Shown piece after piece: positions 27,596 to 37,149 of a stretch of DNA of 64,000 bases; position 1 is the first letter of the stretch; the number at the start of each line of letters is the position of its first letter. Made by a program: the position numbers and the translations under genes. The stretch is from Ignatzschineria sp. RMDPL8A (GTDB lineage Bacteria; Pseudomonadota; Gammaproteobacteria; Cardiobacteriales; Wohlfahrtiimonadaceae): assembly GCF_029815055.1 (NCBI RefSeq), contig NZ_JAPPWA010000002.1, positions 930,001-994,000 on the forward strand, given 5' to 3'. The notes below the pieces were generated by a model. The model did no database searches. It saw only the letters and a program-made list of their open reading frames with translations, and had not been told where the DNA came from.

Positions 27596-28649
27596 TACAA
27601 TTGTAATTATGGCCGGCGGAACGGGTGGACATATTTTTCCGGGGCTTGCGGTGGCGAAATCTTTAGAGGCAAAAGGGTACGAAATCCATTGGCTTGGTGC
27701 CTATGGACTTGAGACGACGCTGGTGCCAAACGCCGGAATTCCGCTCCATTCGGTGCCAATTAAAGGCTTACGTGGAAATGGGGTATTCGGTTGGATTAAG
27801 CTCCCATTTCAATTAACTCGCGCCGTTTGGAATGCGATGCGCTTTTTACAAAAAGTGAAGCCAAAATGTGTGGTGGGATTTGGCGGTTATGCGGCGGCGC
27901 CTGGCGGCATTGCCGCAAAATTATTGGGGATTCCTGTGATTATCCACGAGCAAAATGCAGTGGCGGGGATGGTCAATAAACTCTTATCGAAATTTAGTAC
28001 AAAAACCTTATCGGGCTTTCCCGTTGCGCTTCCGAATGTGGAAGTGGTGGGTAATCCCGTTCGTAAAGAATTACTTGAGATCAAACCCTATCAAGAGCGT
28101 TATGCTGCGCGTGGCAATGCGCCGCTTCGGCTTTTGATCATCGGGGGGTCTCAAGGGGCAAAGCGCCTTAATGAGATCGTTTTTGAGGCCATCGGATCGA
28201 TCGATCGTCCGGTGGAAATCTACCATCAAGTGGGCAAAAATTGGATCGAACATTATGCAGAATTAAAAGAGAGCGCAGGGCTTGATGGTCTTTATCGTCC
28301 TGTAGCGTTTATTGATGATATGAAGTCCGCGTATGAGTGGGCCGATCTTGTGATTTGCCGTGCCGGTGCGCTGACAGTTGCTGAGGTATTAGCGGTGAAT
28401 GTGGCGAGCTTTTTCGTGCCATTTCCCTATGCGGTGGATGATCATCAGACGGAAAACTGTCGCGGTGCATTTGAAGCGGGCGCTGCATTTTTAGTGCAAG
28501 AGCGTGATTTAACGAGCGCCGATCTAGCAGACACAATTAATCAATTTACGCGTGAAACCGCTGTTGAGATGGCGGGAAAAAGTGAGTCTTTAGCGAAAAA
28601 AGAGGCTACCAACACGATCGTAACAATTATTCAAAAGGTTATAAAATAG
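27588..28649 (+). CDS. murG: Undecaprenyl-PP-MurNAc-pentapeptide GlcNAc transferase MurG
   Basis: MurG makes lipid II on the inner face of the membrane. The 353-residue GT-B enzyme has the N-terminal GGTGGHIFPG loop (residues 10-19), HEQNAVAGMVNK, GGSQGAKRLNE and CRAGALTVAEV (UDP-GlcNAc binding). The start at 27588 follows AAGGAG and overlaps the ftsW stop, so the two are translationally coupled. Confidence 0.97.
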   Translation: MADTIVIMAGGTGGHIFPGLAVAKSLEAKGYEIHWLGAYGLETTLVPNAGIPLHSVPIKGLRGNGVFGWIKLPFQLTRAVWNAMRFLQKVKPKCVVGFGGYAAAPGGIAAKLLGIPVIIHEQNAVAGMVNKLLSKFSTKTLSGFPVALPNVEVVGNPVRKELLEIKPYQERYAARGNAPLRLLIIGGSQGAKRLNEIVFEAIGSIDRPVEIYHQVGKNWIEHYAELKESAGLDGLYRPVAFIDDMKSAYEWADLVICRAGALTVAEVLAVNVASFFVPFPYAVDDHQTENCRGAFEAGAAFLVQERDLTSADLADTINQFTRETAVEMAGKSESLAKKEATNTIVTIIQKVIK

Positions 28650-28651
28650 GC

Positions 28652-30070
28652 ATGAATCAGACAATTTATCTATCTCCTAACAGCATGCGTCGCATCAATC
28701 GTATTCACTTTGTCGGAATTGGCGGTTCGGGCATGTGTGGGATCGCAGAGGTCCTTATTAATCTTGGATATGAAGTGACCGGCTCTGATATTGCCGCCTC
28801 GCCGGTAGTTGAGCACTTAATTGAGCTTGGGGCACTGGTTTGGATTGGGCACGATGGCGAGCATGTCAGTGGCGCCGATGTGGTGGTAACGTCAACGGCG
28901 GTCAAAGAGGATAATCCGGAAGTGGTTCAGGCAAAAGCGGAGCACATTCCCATTGTCCCGCGCGCGATGATGCTCGGTGAATTGATGCGTTTTCGTTTTG
29001 GAATTGCGGTAGCGGGAACCCACGGAAAAACCACGACGACAAGTCTTTTAGCCTCGATTTTAGATGAGGCGGGCATGGACCCGACCTATGTGATTGGCGG
29101 GCGTTTAAATAGCTCAAATGCCAATGCGCGTTTGGGGCTTGGGCAATATCTCGTCGCGGAAGCGGATGAATCGGATGCCTCATTCCTTCATCTTCATCCG
29201 ATGTCGGCGATCATCACTAATATTGATCGCGACCATATGAGCACTTATGGCAATGACTTTGAAAAGTTACGCCAAACCTTTGTGGATTTCCTTCATCATC
29301 TGCCATTTTACGGGCTTGCGGTACTTTGCCTTGATGATGAAGAGGTGCGTAATTTAATTCCGCGCATTCATCGCCCGATCCTCACCTATGGGGAAGCAGA
29401 AGGGGCGGATTATCAGCTGATTGAATATAAATCGGAAGGCATGATGAGCTGTTTTACCGTTAAAATGCCAACGGGCGTGAGTGAGTTTAAAGTCGCGCTT
29501 CCAGGGCGTCATAGCGTGTTAAATAGTTTGGCCGCGATTGCGATTGCCACCGATTTAGGCGTGCCACAACCGGCGATTCGTCGTGCCTTGATGCGTTTTA
29601 AAGGGATTGGTCGCCGCTTCCAGATGCATCGCCCAGTTCGCTTTAAAGCAGGTGGTGAAGCCCTTGTCATGGAAGATTATGGTCATCACCCAACGGAAAT
29701 TCGCGCGGTCTATGATGCGCTGACAACGGCGTATCCTGAAAAACGCGTGGTAGTGGCGTTTCAGCCCCACCGTTATTCCCGTACCGAAGAGCTCTTTGAT
29801 GAGTTTGTTGAGGTATTAAGTGGCATTGATAATGTCTTAATTACTGATGTTTACTCGGTACATGAAAAAGTGCGTGAGCACGCAACCGGTGAAGCGCTTA
29901 CCAAAGCTGTGATTGCAAAAGGGGGCTCAAAGCCGCTCTTTGTAGGCTCGATCGATAATATTCGTACGGAATATCAAAAAGTGGCGACCCCGGATGATTT
30001 AATTGTGATGATGGGCGCGGGAAATATTGGTAATATTGCAGCGAATTTCTATAAAGGTGAGGAGTTTTAA
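28652..30070 (+). CDS. murC: UDP-N-acetylmuramate--L-alanine ligase
   Basis: MurC attaches the first amino acid of the stem peptide. The 472-residue Mur ligase has HFVGIGGSGMCGIAEVL at the N-terminus, the ATP loop GTHGKTTTTSL (about 119-129), EADESDASFL and the C-terminal DYGHHPTEI block. It begins 2 nt after murG and ends 3 nt before ddlB. Confidence 0.97.
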   Translation: MNQTIYLSPNSMRRINRIHFVGIGGSGMCGIAEVLINLGYEVTGSDIAASPVVEHLIELGALVWIGHDGEHVSGADVVVTSTAVKEDNPEVVQAKAEHIPIVPRAMMLGELMRFRFGIAVAGTHGKTTTTSLLASILDEAGMDPTYVIGGRLNSSNANARLGLGQYLVAEADESDASFLHLHPMSAIITNIDRDHMSTYGNDFEKLRQTFVDFLHHLPFYGLAVLCLDDEEVRNLIPRIHRPILTYGEAEGADYQLIEYKSEGMMSCFTVKMPTGVSEFKVALPGRHSVLNSLAAIAIATDLGVPQPAIRRALMRFKGIGRRFQMHRPVRFKAGGEALVMEDYGHHPTEIRAVYDALTTAYPEKRVVVAFQPHRYSRTEELFDEFVEVLSGIDNVLITDVYSVHEKVREHATGEALTKAVIAKGGSKPLFVGSIDNIRTEYQKVATPDDLIVMMGAGNIGNIAANFYKGEEF

Positions 30071-30073
30071 ATC

Positions 30074-31009
30074 ATGTTTGTTAAAAAAGTAACCGATCCC
30101 AAAGCGTTTGGGAAAGTGGCGGTTGTCTATGGTGGCGACTCTTCAGAGCGTGAGGTCTCAATCTGGTCGGCGGAAGCAATTTTAGCGGCGCTTCAGGCGA
30201 AAGGCATTGATGCGCACGGTGTGGATACGCAAAAAGTGGACCTTCTTTCGTATTTGATTGAAGAGCGATTTGATCGTGTCTTTATCGCGCTTCACGGGCG
30301 GGGTGGGGAAGATGGCGTGATTCAAGGCGCGCTTGAATATCTTAAAATCCCCTATACCGGCAGCGGCGTTTTAACCTCAAGTGTCGGCATGAATAAATTA
30401 AAAACTAAACAGATCTGGAAATCAGAAGGGCTACCGGTGCTCGATTCCTATCTGTTAACCGATCTTGAAACCGTTGAAAAGCTTCGCGATGAGCTCAATT
30501 ATCCGCTTGCAATTAAACCTTCTGAAGAGGGCTCAAGCATAGGGGTAAGTCGCGTGGATTACGATAGCGATCTTGTTGCGGCGTGGGAAAAAGCGGGCGG
30601 TTATGATTCGCCGGTGTTTGCGGAGAATTGGATTGAAGGGAACGGCGAGTATACCTGCGCGATTTTAGGGGATAAAGCGCTTCCGATTATCCGTATGGAG
30701 ACCGATCTTGCGTTTTATGATTATGAGGCGAAATATCTCCGTGATGATACGCGTTATTTCTGCCCATCGGGATTAGATGAGGAAGATGAGATGCTCTTTA
30801 GACGTCTCTCTGAAGATGCGTTTACCGCCCTTGATGGTTCGGGGTGGGGGCGCATTGATTTTGTCGTCGATAAAGAGAATAATCCGTGGCTATTAGAAAT
30901 CAATACCGTTCCCGGCATGACCGAGCATTCGCTTGTACCTCTTGCGGCCAAAGAGGCGGGATTAAGTTTTGAAGATTTATGCTGGCTGATTTTAGAAACC
31001 TCACTATAA
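30074..31009 (+). CDS. ddlB: D-alanine--D-alanine ligase
   Basis: The 311-residue ATP-grasp enzyme makes the D-Ala-D-Ala dipeptide. Visible are VVYGGDSSEREVSIWSA at the N-terminus, HGRGGEDGVIQGALE, KPSEEGSSIGVS and the C-terminal LLEINTVPGMTEHSLVP metal-binding segment. GAGGAG precedes the ATG. Position between murC and ftsQ is conserved. Confidence 0.97.
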   Translation: MFVKKVTDPKAFGKVAVVYGGDSSEREVSIWSAEAILAALQAKGIDAHGVDTQKVDLLSYLIEERFDRVFIALHGRGGEDGVIQGALEYLKIPYTGSGVLTSSVGMNKLKTKQIWKSEGLPVLDSYLLTDLETVEKLRDELNYPLAIKPSEEGSSIGVSRVDYDSDLVAAWEKAGGYDSPVFAENWIEGNGEYTCAILGDKALPIIRMETDLAFYDYEAKYLRDDTRYFCPSGLDEEDEMLFRRLSEDAFTALDGSGWGRIDFVVDKENNPWLLEINTVPGMTEHSLVPLAAKEAGLSFEDLCWLILETSL

Positions 31010-31063
31010 TAGCTCTCGACCCGGCAAGGGGATTGGCAGAGTTAGAGTTTAAAATAGAGCATT

Positions 31064-31933
31064 ATGCGTAGACCGAGTGAAGAGACGATAAAACGACGAA
31101 AAAAGGCGGGGGCAGCGAAAGCGGAAAAACCCGCCAAAAAGTCGTGGCGTGCCCGCCGAAAAGAGCGGCGTGGCGTTAAATTAAAAGAGAGTTTCGATTG
31201 GGGTGCGGCGCTTGCATATCTAAAAAAGCGCCTTAAGCTCATGTTTGTGCTCTTTTTGCTTGCGCTCGTGCTCGTTGGGCCATTTTTTGCGTGGCAATAT
31301 ATTCGCCCAAATAGTTCGCTGTTTTCCATTAATCGGGTTCACATTACCTGGAAAAATGATCTGCACTATTTAGATGTCGATGAGGTGAAAGTTTCTATCG
31401 GTCAGGCCCTTGAGTTTGAAAATTTTTTAACGGTTAATGTTGGCGAATTGCAAGAAAAATTACAAGCGAATCCATGGGTTAAAGAGGCAAGCGTTAAGCG
31501 AAAATGGTATAACGAGCTTGAGGTTGAGATCACTGAGGAAGAGCCTGTTGCGCGGTGGAACGATCAACTTGTCGACCTTGAGGGGAATCTTTTTAAGCCC
31601 AAGAATATCGATAAATTTGATTTTATTGCGATTGAATCAAATTATAAAAATCGTGCTAAAATTGTTCAAAAAGCGCTGGAGATTAACGCGGCACTTAACC
31701 GAGTGGGATTACATTTATCGCGCTTAAAGTTTGATGAACGCGAAGCATGGACTATACTATTGAAAGAGGATGTTCGGCTTCTGTTCGGGACAGAAGGGTT
31801 TGACGAAAAATTTGCACTCTTTATCGATAAATATCCGGAGCAGTTGCAACGGGATTTTAGTCGAATATCTCAGATAAATTTTCATTATAATAATAGCTCC
31901 TTTGCGATTACTCATAAAAAGCAGAGGAAATAG
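31064..31933 (+). CDS. ftsQ: Cell division protein FtsQ
   Basis: The 289-residue bitopic protein has a very basic cytoplasmic N-terminus (about 1-56), one membrane helix (about 57-78), a POTRA domain (about 84-155, with NPWVKEASVKRKWYNELEVEITEEEPVARW) and a beta domain. FtsQ links early and late divisome proteins with FtsB and FtsL. The cytoplasmic part is longer and more basic than in E. coli. It lies 54 nt after ddlB and 20 nt before ftsA. Confidence 0.94.
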   Translation: MRRPSEETIKRRKKAGAAKAEKPAKKSWRARRKERRGVKLKESFDWGAALAYLKKRLKLMFVLFLLALVLVGPFFAWQYIRPNSSLFSINRVHITWKNDLHYLDVDEVKVSIGQALEFENFLTVNVGELQEKLQANPWVKEASVKRKWYNELEVEITEEEPVARWNDQLVDLEGNLFKPKNIDKFDFIAIESNYKNRAKIVQKALEINAALNRVGLHLSRLKFDEREAWTILLKEDVRLLFGTEGFDEKFALFIDKYPEQLQRDFSRISQINFHYNNSSFAITHKKQRK

Positions 31934-31953
31934 AATGAGGCTGGTTTTAGAAG

Positions 31954-33204
31954 ATGACCGATGTATCAGAACGTTCATTTGTAGTAGGAATTGATATTGG
32001 CAGCAGTAAATTAGTTGCGGCAGTGGGAGAGTATATCGATGATACACTCCATATTCGCGCTTCCGCGACTGAAAAAATTCGTTGCGTGCGTGAGGGCACC
32101 ATTTCCGAGATTGAGCCTCTTATTAAAACCATTAATAAAGCCATTAAAGCGATTGAGAAAGAGTCAAAATGTGAAATTTATTCCCTCTCTTCAACCATTG
32201 CGGGCAAGCATATTCACGGTGAAACCTCCCATGGAAGTGCCTCGATTCGCGGCGGGAAAAGCCATGCGGTGAGTGAGCGCGATCTCTATGCGGTGCTCGA
32301 TACAGCGGGTGCAGTCCCTCTGCCAAAAGAACAGCGCGTTATCCATGTGCTCCCATCGACCTATAAAATTGATAACCAAGATGGTATTAAAAATCCACTT
32401 GGAATGTCCGGGGTGCGTTTAGAGGCGAATGTCTATGTGGTTGATGCGGCAGAAAATGCGATTCAAAACATTACCAACTGTTTTCAAAGCTGCGGGCGTA
32501 ATCTCGATAGCGTCGTATTTCAGGGACTTGCGTCAAGTTTTTCAGTCTTAACCGACGATGAAAAAGAACTTGGTGTATGCTTGATCGATATGGGAAGTGG
32601 AACGACGGATATCACCGTTTATTCGAAAGGCGCGGTGATCTACACAGAATCGCTTCCGCTTGCAGGTGATCGAGTGACGCTCGATATTGCCCTTGCAAAA
32701 CGCCTGCAATCAAATGTGGCAGAGATGATTAAAGTGGAATATGGATCATGCATGTCGGAGCATATTAGTACCGATGAGATGATCGAATTACCCGTGATCT
32801 CAAATCAAAGCGATGGTCGGAATATGCGCCGTCAAGAGCTTGCGCAGATTATCGAGGCACGTTATGACGAGATTTTCGAGATGATTAAGAAAAAGCTCGA
32901 AGCGAAAAAGATCGACTTTCTCTATGGTTCAAAAGTGGTGAAAGTGGTTCTCACAGGTGGCTCGGCGAATGTGCACGGCGTTGAGGCATTGGCAGAGCGA
33001 GTATTTCAGGTGCCAGCACGGGTTGGGACGGCACGGAATATCGATGGAAATATCGAGGAACTGGAAGGGCCTGAATATTCTGCTATCTTTGGGCTCTTAG
33101 CATTTCACCATCATCATGAGTCGTGGCAAAAAAAGATCCAAAATACCGTGTCAAAGCAAGGGATTTTTAGTAAGATGTACTCATTTATCAAAAAAACTTT
33201 TTAA
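31954..33204 (+). CDS. ftsA: Cell division protein FtsA
   Basis: The 416-residue actin-like ATPase tethers FtsZ to the membrane. Present are the phosphate-1 motif GIDIGSSKLVAAVGE, the 1C subdomain, phosphate-2 DMGSGTTDITVYSKG, the adenosine motif LTGGSANVHGV and a C-terminal amphipathic helix (FSKMYSFIKKTF). Conserved place before ftsZ. Confidence 0.97.
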   Translation: MTDVSERSFVVGIDIGSSKLVAAVGEYIDDTLHIRASATEKIRCVREGTISEIEPLIKTINKAIKAIEKESKCEIYSLSSTIAGKHIHGETSHGSASIRGGKSHAVSERDLYAVLDTAGAVPLPKEQRVIHVLPSTYKIDNQDGIKNPLGMSGVRLEANVYVVDAAENAIQNITNCFQSCGRNLDSVVFQGLASSFSVLTDDEKELGVCLIDMGSGTTDITVYSKGAVIYTESLPLAGDRVTLDIALAKRLQSNVAEMIKVEYGSCMSEHISTDEMIELPVISNQSDGRNMRRQELAQIIEARYDEIFEMIKKKLEAKKIDFLYGSKVVKVVLTGGSANVHGVEALAERVFQVPARVGTARNIDGNIEELEGPEYSAIFGLLAFHHHHESWQKKIQNTVSKQGIFSKMYSFIKKTF

Positions 33205-33251
33205 AAAAGTACTATTATACTAGTTAACAAATTCTTTAATGAGGGTTAAAC

Positions 33252-34373
33252 ATGTCCAAATTTGAACTGCATCAAGATTATTCTGATCAAAGACCTATTA
33301 TTAAAATCATTGGTGTAGGTGGAGCGGGCGGTAACGCTGTGACTCATATGGTTGAATCAGGAATGGAAGGCGTTTCTTTCATTGCTGCGAATACTGATGC
33401 GCAGGCTTTAAATAAGACGAAGGCTGAAATTTTAGTTCAGCTCGGTGCGGATTTAACAAAAGGCCTTGGCGCAGGAGCAGATCCTGAAGTTGGACGAAAT
33501 GCGGCACTTGAAGATTCAGATCGTTTACGCGAAGTATTAGACGGCGCGAATATGGTCTTTATCGCAGCAGGTATGGGAGGCGGTACCGGAACAGGTGCAG
33601 CCCCTGTCATTGCAGAGATTGCGCGTGAGCTTGGCATCTTAACGGTGGCCGTTGTTTCGCGTCCTTTTGCTTTCGAAGCGCGTGATGCAGCCGCTAACGA
33701 AGGGTTAAAAGTGCTCGCAGATCATGTGGATTCTCTCATTACGATTCCTAACGAACGTCTTATGACGGTATTAGGAAAAGGCGCCAGTTTAATCGATGCG
33801 TTTAAAGCAGCGAATAATGTGCTTTATAACGCGGTTCAAGGCATCACTGAAAGCATCGTTCAAGAGGGGATGATTAACCTCGACTTTAACGACGTGAAGA
33901 CCGTTATGAGCCAGCAAGGTATGGCCATGATGGGCGTTGGGGTATCAAGCGGTGATAACCGTGCCCGTGAAGCAACGCAAGAGGCGATCTCATCTCCATT
34001 ACTTGATGATATCGATCTTTCAGGTGCGAAAGGTATCTTAGTTAACATCACGGGTGGTCCTGGTCTTGCCATTGGTGAGTATTATGAAATTGGTGGTATG
34101 ATCCGTGAGTTTGTCAATGACGATCCGACCATTATTATTGGGGCGGCCATTGATGAAGAGCTTGGTGATGAGCTTCGCGTAACCATTATCGCAACTGGTT
34201 TAGGGCGTTTTAATGCACCTGCAGGTCGCGCACGCCGAAATACCAAAGAGAGTGCCACAACCTCCGTAACCGAGCGGGTTGAAAAAGCGCCGCGTGAAAA
34301 GAGCCGTACGCAAGATCAGCTCTTTACAGATATTTTAGATATTCCTGCATTTTTACGCCGTCAATCAGACTAA
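33252..34373 (+). CDS. ftsZ: Cell division protein FtsZ
   Basis: The 373-residue tubulin-like GTPase forms the Z ring. The GTP loop GVGGAGGNAVTHM, the tubulin signature GGGTGTGAAP and the T7 loop NLDFNDVKTVM are intact. A variable linker (about 318-355) leads to the C-terminal peptide DIPAFLRRQ, which binds FtsA and ZipA. It lies 47 nt after ftsA; a TATACT-like -10 at 33216-33221 in the gap may add transcription. Confidence 0.98.
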   Translation: MSKFELHQDYSDQRPIIKIIGVGGAGGNAVTHMVESGMEGVSFIAANTDAQALNKTKAEILVQLGADLTKGLGAGADPEVGRNAALEDSDRLREVLDGANMVFIAAGMGGGTGTGAAPVIAEIARELGILTVAVVSRPFAFEARDAAANEGLKVLADHVDSLITIPNERLMTVLGKGASLIDAFKAANNVLYNAVQGITESIVQEGMINLDFNDVKTVMSQQGMAMMGVGVSSGDNRAREATQEAISSPLLDDIDLSGAKGILVNITGGPGLAIGEYYEIGGMIREFVNDDPTIIIGAAIDEELGDELRVTIIATGLGRFNAPAGRARRNTKESATTSVTERVEKAPREKSRTQDQLFTDILDIPAFLRRQSD

Positions 34374-34467
34374 TCGTGTAGACGCTTTACGGAAAAACGG
34401 ATACGGATTGACCCAAGCAGGAATTGAATCGAGGAATCGATTTAAGTTAGTTAAAAATAGGATGAAG

Positions 34468-35385
34468 ATGTTAAAACAACGCACAATTAAAGAGGTTATT
34501 AAATCAACAGGGATCGGCCTCCATTCAGGGAAAAAAGTCTATTTGACCTTTTATCCTGCAGGCGCTGATCACGGGATTGTGTTTAGACGTAGCGATATTT
34601 CAGGAGCTCCTGGAATTAAAGTAAGCGCGACCTCCGTTGTCAGCACTCAGCTTGCAACCACGATCTCAACGGACGAGATGCCCGAGGCAAATATCTCGAC
34701 AGTTGAGCATGTGATGGCAGCTCTTTGCGGTCTTGGAATTGATAATATTTTAATCGAAGTGAGTGCGCCAGAAGTGCCCATCATGGATGGTAGTTCAGCG
34801 CCGTTTGTGTATCTATTGCAATCAGCAGGAATCGTTGAGCAGGATGCGCCAAAACGCTTTATTAAGATTAAAAAGGCGGTTGAGTATCGTCATGAGGATA
34901 AATTTGCAAAATTGCTCCCTCACGATGGCTTTATGCTCGACTTTACCATCGATTTCAATCATCCGGTATTAGATCAAACTGCGCCGCGCCATGTGTGTGA
35001 ATTCTCCAGCCAATATTTTATTGAAGAGATTTCCCGCGCGCGCACATTCGGTTTTATGCGTGATCTTGAAAAGATGCGTGAGCTTAATCTTGCATTAGGT
35101 GGAAGTGTTGATAATGCAATCGTTGTTGATGATTATCGCATCTTAAACAAAGATGGATTGCGTTATCAAGATGAGTTTGTTCGTCATAAAGTACTTGATG
35201 CCGTCGGCGACCTTTACCAGCTCGGGTATCCGATTTTAGGTAAATTCGTTGGCTATAAAGCAGGCCATATGATGAATAACATGTTAATTCGAGAATTGGT
35301 TAAAGATTCCAGTGCTTATGAGTTCGTCACCTTTGAGGATGCGCTCGAGTCACCGGTGAATTACTTTAGCCCTGCATGGAATTAA
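34468..35385 (+). CDS. lpxC: UDP-3-O-acyl-N-acetylglucosamine deacetylase
   Basis: LpxC is the committed step of lipid A synthesis. I choose the ATG at 34468 (MLKQRTIKEVIKSTGIGLHSGK), giving 305 residues as in E. coli, with AGG 6 nt upstream; upstream in-frame Met codons are not family-like. Zinc ligands are the His in STVEHVMAAL and the His and Asp in FVRHKVLDAVGDL. It closes the division cluster as in enterics; no terminator is obvious after it. Confidence 0.97.
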   Translation: MLKQRTIKEVIKSTGIGLHSGKKVYLTFYPAGADHGIVFRRSDISGAPGIKVSATSVVSTQLATTISTDEMPEANISTVEHVMAALCGLGIDNILIEVSAPEVPIMDGSSAPFVYLLQSAGIVEQDAPKRFIKIKKAVEYRHEDKFAKLLPHDGFMLDFTIDFNHPVLDQTAPRHVCEFSSQYFIEEISRARTFGFMRDLEKMRELNLALGGSVDNAIVVDDYRILNKDGLRYQDEFVRHKVLDAVGDLYQLGYPILGKFVGYKAGHMMNNMLIRELVKDSSAYEFVTFEDALESPVNYFSPAWN

Positions 35386-35386
35386 T

Positions 35387-35415
35387 TTTACATTTTACTT
35401 TAGATGCAGTAGAAT
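35387..35415 (+). promoter_or_regulatory. Promoter of rpsP
   Basis: TTTACA (35387-35392) and TAGAAT (35410-35415), each one base from consensus, are 17 nt apart. The 5' leader is about 85 nt. Confidence 0.65.
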
Positions 35416-35508
35416 TACGGGATTATAGATTTTTATATTTAAACGTGTCTCTAACAATATAAAAAATAATTCATTATTTATTTTAGAAGATATAGGATTT
35501 CAGGTTTT

Positions 35509-35766
35509 ATGGTTACAATTCGTTTAGCTCGTGGAGGCTCTAAAAAACGCCCTTTCTATCAAATCGTTGTGGCAGATAGCAGACGCGCTGCTACTAGCCG
35601 TTACATTGAGCGTGTAGGTTACTTCAACCCAATCGCAAAAGGTGGAGAGCAGCGTTTAGCGATCGATACAGATCGTATCGATTACTGGGTAGGCGTAGGT
35701 GCGCAACCTTCTTCACGTGTAACTTCATTGTTAGATGAGTTTAAAAAAGCAGCTGCTCAAGCTTAA
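35509..35766 (+). CDS. rpsP: 30S ribosomal protein S16
   Basis: The 85-residue protein begins [25 protein letters not shown], the S16 signature, and has GYFNPIA downstream. S16 is needed for 30S assembly. It is followed by a strong hairpin before rimM, which suggests that rpsP is made in excess over rimM and trmD. Confidence 0.98.
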   Translation: MVTIRLARGGSKKRPFYQIVVADSRRAATSRYIERVGYFNPIAKGGEQRLAIDTDRIDYWVGVGAQPSSRVTSLLDEFKKAAAQA

Positions 35767-35789
35767 TTTTTATTAGAATTGATAAGATT

Positions 35790-35822
35790 AGCCACTTTGC
35801 CCTTCAGCAAGGTGGCTTTTTT
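35790..35822 (+). terminator. Terminator or attenuator between rpsP and rimM
   Basis: AGCCACTTTGC (35790-35800) pairs with GCAAGGTGGCT (35807-35817, one G:U), followed by six T. rimM starts 8 nt after the T-tract with no room for a promoter, so partial read-through is likely. Confidence 0.88.
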
Positions 35823-35830
35823 ATGGGATT

Positions 35831-36346
35831 ATGGAAAAAGATAAAATTATAGAAATTGGGAAGGTCAACGGCTTTCACGGGGTTCGAGGCTTTGTAAAAG
35901 TCTTTTCTGAAACACGTCCACGCGAGGCGATTTTAGCCTATTCAAGCTTTTTAATTAAAAAAGGTAAAGAGTGGGAGACGATTGAGGTGAAAGAGGGGCG
36001 AGAGCATGGAAAAAATATCCTCTTTCTCTTTAAAGCGTATGAAGATCGTAATCTGGTGGAATCTTTGTTAGGTGCACCTCTAGCGGTATATCGCTCACAA
36101 ATGCCTGAGCTCCCCGAGGGCGAGTTTTATTGGGTTGACCTTATGGGGTTAACTGTTCGCAACGAATCGGGCGTAATCTTCGGTAAAATCGACTCTATGA
36201 TGGAAACGGGCGCAAATGATGTGCTCGTAGTCAAAGACGAAAAAGGTGCGCCAACTTATATTCCCTATGCGTATGGCGAGGTTGTATTGGATGTGGATTA
36301 TGATGCGGGCGAAATGATCGTTGATTGGAGCGAGGATGAGGCGTGA
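35831..36346 (+). CDS. rimM: Ribosome maturation factor RimM
   Basis: The 171-residue protein has the N-terminal RimM barrel (IEIGKVNGFHGVRGFVKVFSET) and a PRC-barrel second half (FYWVDLMGLTV to YIPYAYGEVVLDVD). It assists maturation of the 30S head and binds S19. The ribosome site is weak (GGGA). Its stop overlaps the trmD start by four bases (GTGA). Confidence 0.96.
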   Translation: MEKDKIIEIGKVNGFHGVRGFVKVFSETRPREAILAYSSFLIKKGKEWETIEVKEGREHGKNILFLFKAYEDRNLVESLLGAPLAVYRSQMPELPEGEFYWVDLMGLTVRNESGVIFGKIDSMMETGANDVLVVKDEKGAPTYIPYAYGEVVLDVDYDAGEMIVDWSEDEA

Positions 36347-37023
36347 CCTTAACGATTGATATCATTTCACTGCTGCCAGAAATTATCGAACCCACGCTGG
36401 AATATGGTGTTGTGGGGCGGGCGTATCAAAATGATCTCTTTAAGATTAAGTTTTGGAATCCTCGGAGTTACACCTCGGATCGTCACCATACGGTGGACGC
36501 GCGTCCTTTTGGTGGCGGGCCGGGCATGGTGATGATGTATGAGCCACTTAAAGCGACATTGGATGATATTACCGCGTTTCGCGGGAGTCGAGGGAAACGA
36601 ATTTTCCTTTCGCCTCAAGGGGAAACTCTCTCCCAAGCCTTTTTGCGCGAGCATGTAGGTGCGGATCATTTAGTCATTTTGTGTGGCCGATATGAAGGGA
36701 TTGATCAAAGAATTATTGACACAGAGATTGACATGGAGTTGTCGATTGGGGATTATGTCCTTTCAGGAGGAGAATTGGCGGCATCCGTTGTACTCGATGG
36801 GTTGGTGCGATTAATCCCTGGTGCTTTATCGAATCATGAGTCGCACGAAAACGATTCGTTTAGTGTGGAGGGTTTATTGGACCATCCACATTACACGCGC
36901 CCCCGCGTCATTAATAATCTAACGGTTCCCGAAGTCCTGTTTTCTGGGGATCATAAAAAAATAGCGGCCTGGCGACTCAACGAGGCAAAGAAGAAAACAG
37001 CGTTAAAGCAAAAAAAAGAGTGA
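36343..37023 (+). CDS. trmD: tRNA (guanine-37-N1) methyltransferase
   Basis: TrmD methylates G37 of tRNAs to prevent frameshifting. The 226-residue SPOUT enzyme starts with GTG in the overlap with rimM and contains PFGGGPGMVMMYEPL, LCGRYEGIDQR and the knot motif SIGDYVLSGGELAA. In most gammaproteobacteria rplS follows trmD; here csrA comes next and rplS is not in the window. Confidence 0.97.
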   Translation: MTLTIDIISLLPEIIEPTLEYGVVGRAYQNDLFKIKFWNPRSYTSDRHHTVDARPFGGGPGMVMMYEPLKATLDDITAFRGSRGKRIFLSPQGETLSQAFLREHVGADHLVILCGRYEGIDQRIIDTEIDMELSIGDYVLSGGELAASVVLDGLVRLIPGALSNHESHENDSFSVEGLLDHPHYTRPRVINNLTVPEVLFSGDHKKIAAWRLNEAKKKTALKQKKE

Positions 37024-37060
37024 TCTACGTCATGTAGTTAAGGAAAATGGAGCGCTCTCG

Positions 37061-37090
37061 TTGTTATTAAGTGCTTGATTGTCTTAATAT
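37061..37090 (+). promoter_or_regulatory. Possible promoter of csrA
   Basis: TTGTTA (37061-37066) and TAATAT (37085-37090) are 18 nt apart in the 126-nt gap after trmD. Both boxes match only four of six bases. Confidence 0.3.
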
Positions 37091-37149
37091 ATCAGTGCCT
37101 TATATGAATGAGGTATTGGCGAATTTATGTTTATTGGGAGATTGTGATC

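Noticed and set aside
33190-33221. A/T-rich inverted sequence and TATACT between ftsA and ftsZ
   Set aside because: No usable -35 box and low-complexity A/T repeats; noted only in the ftsZ entry.
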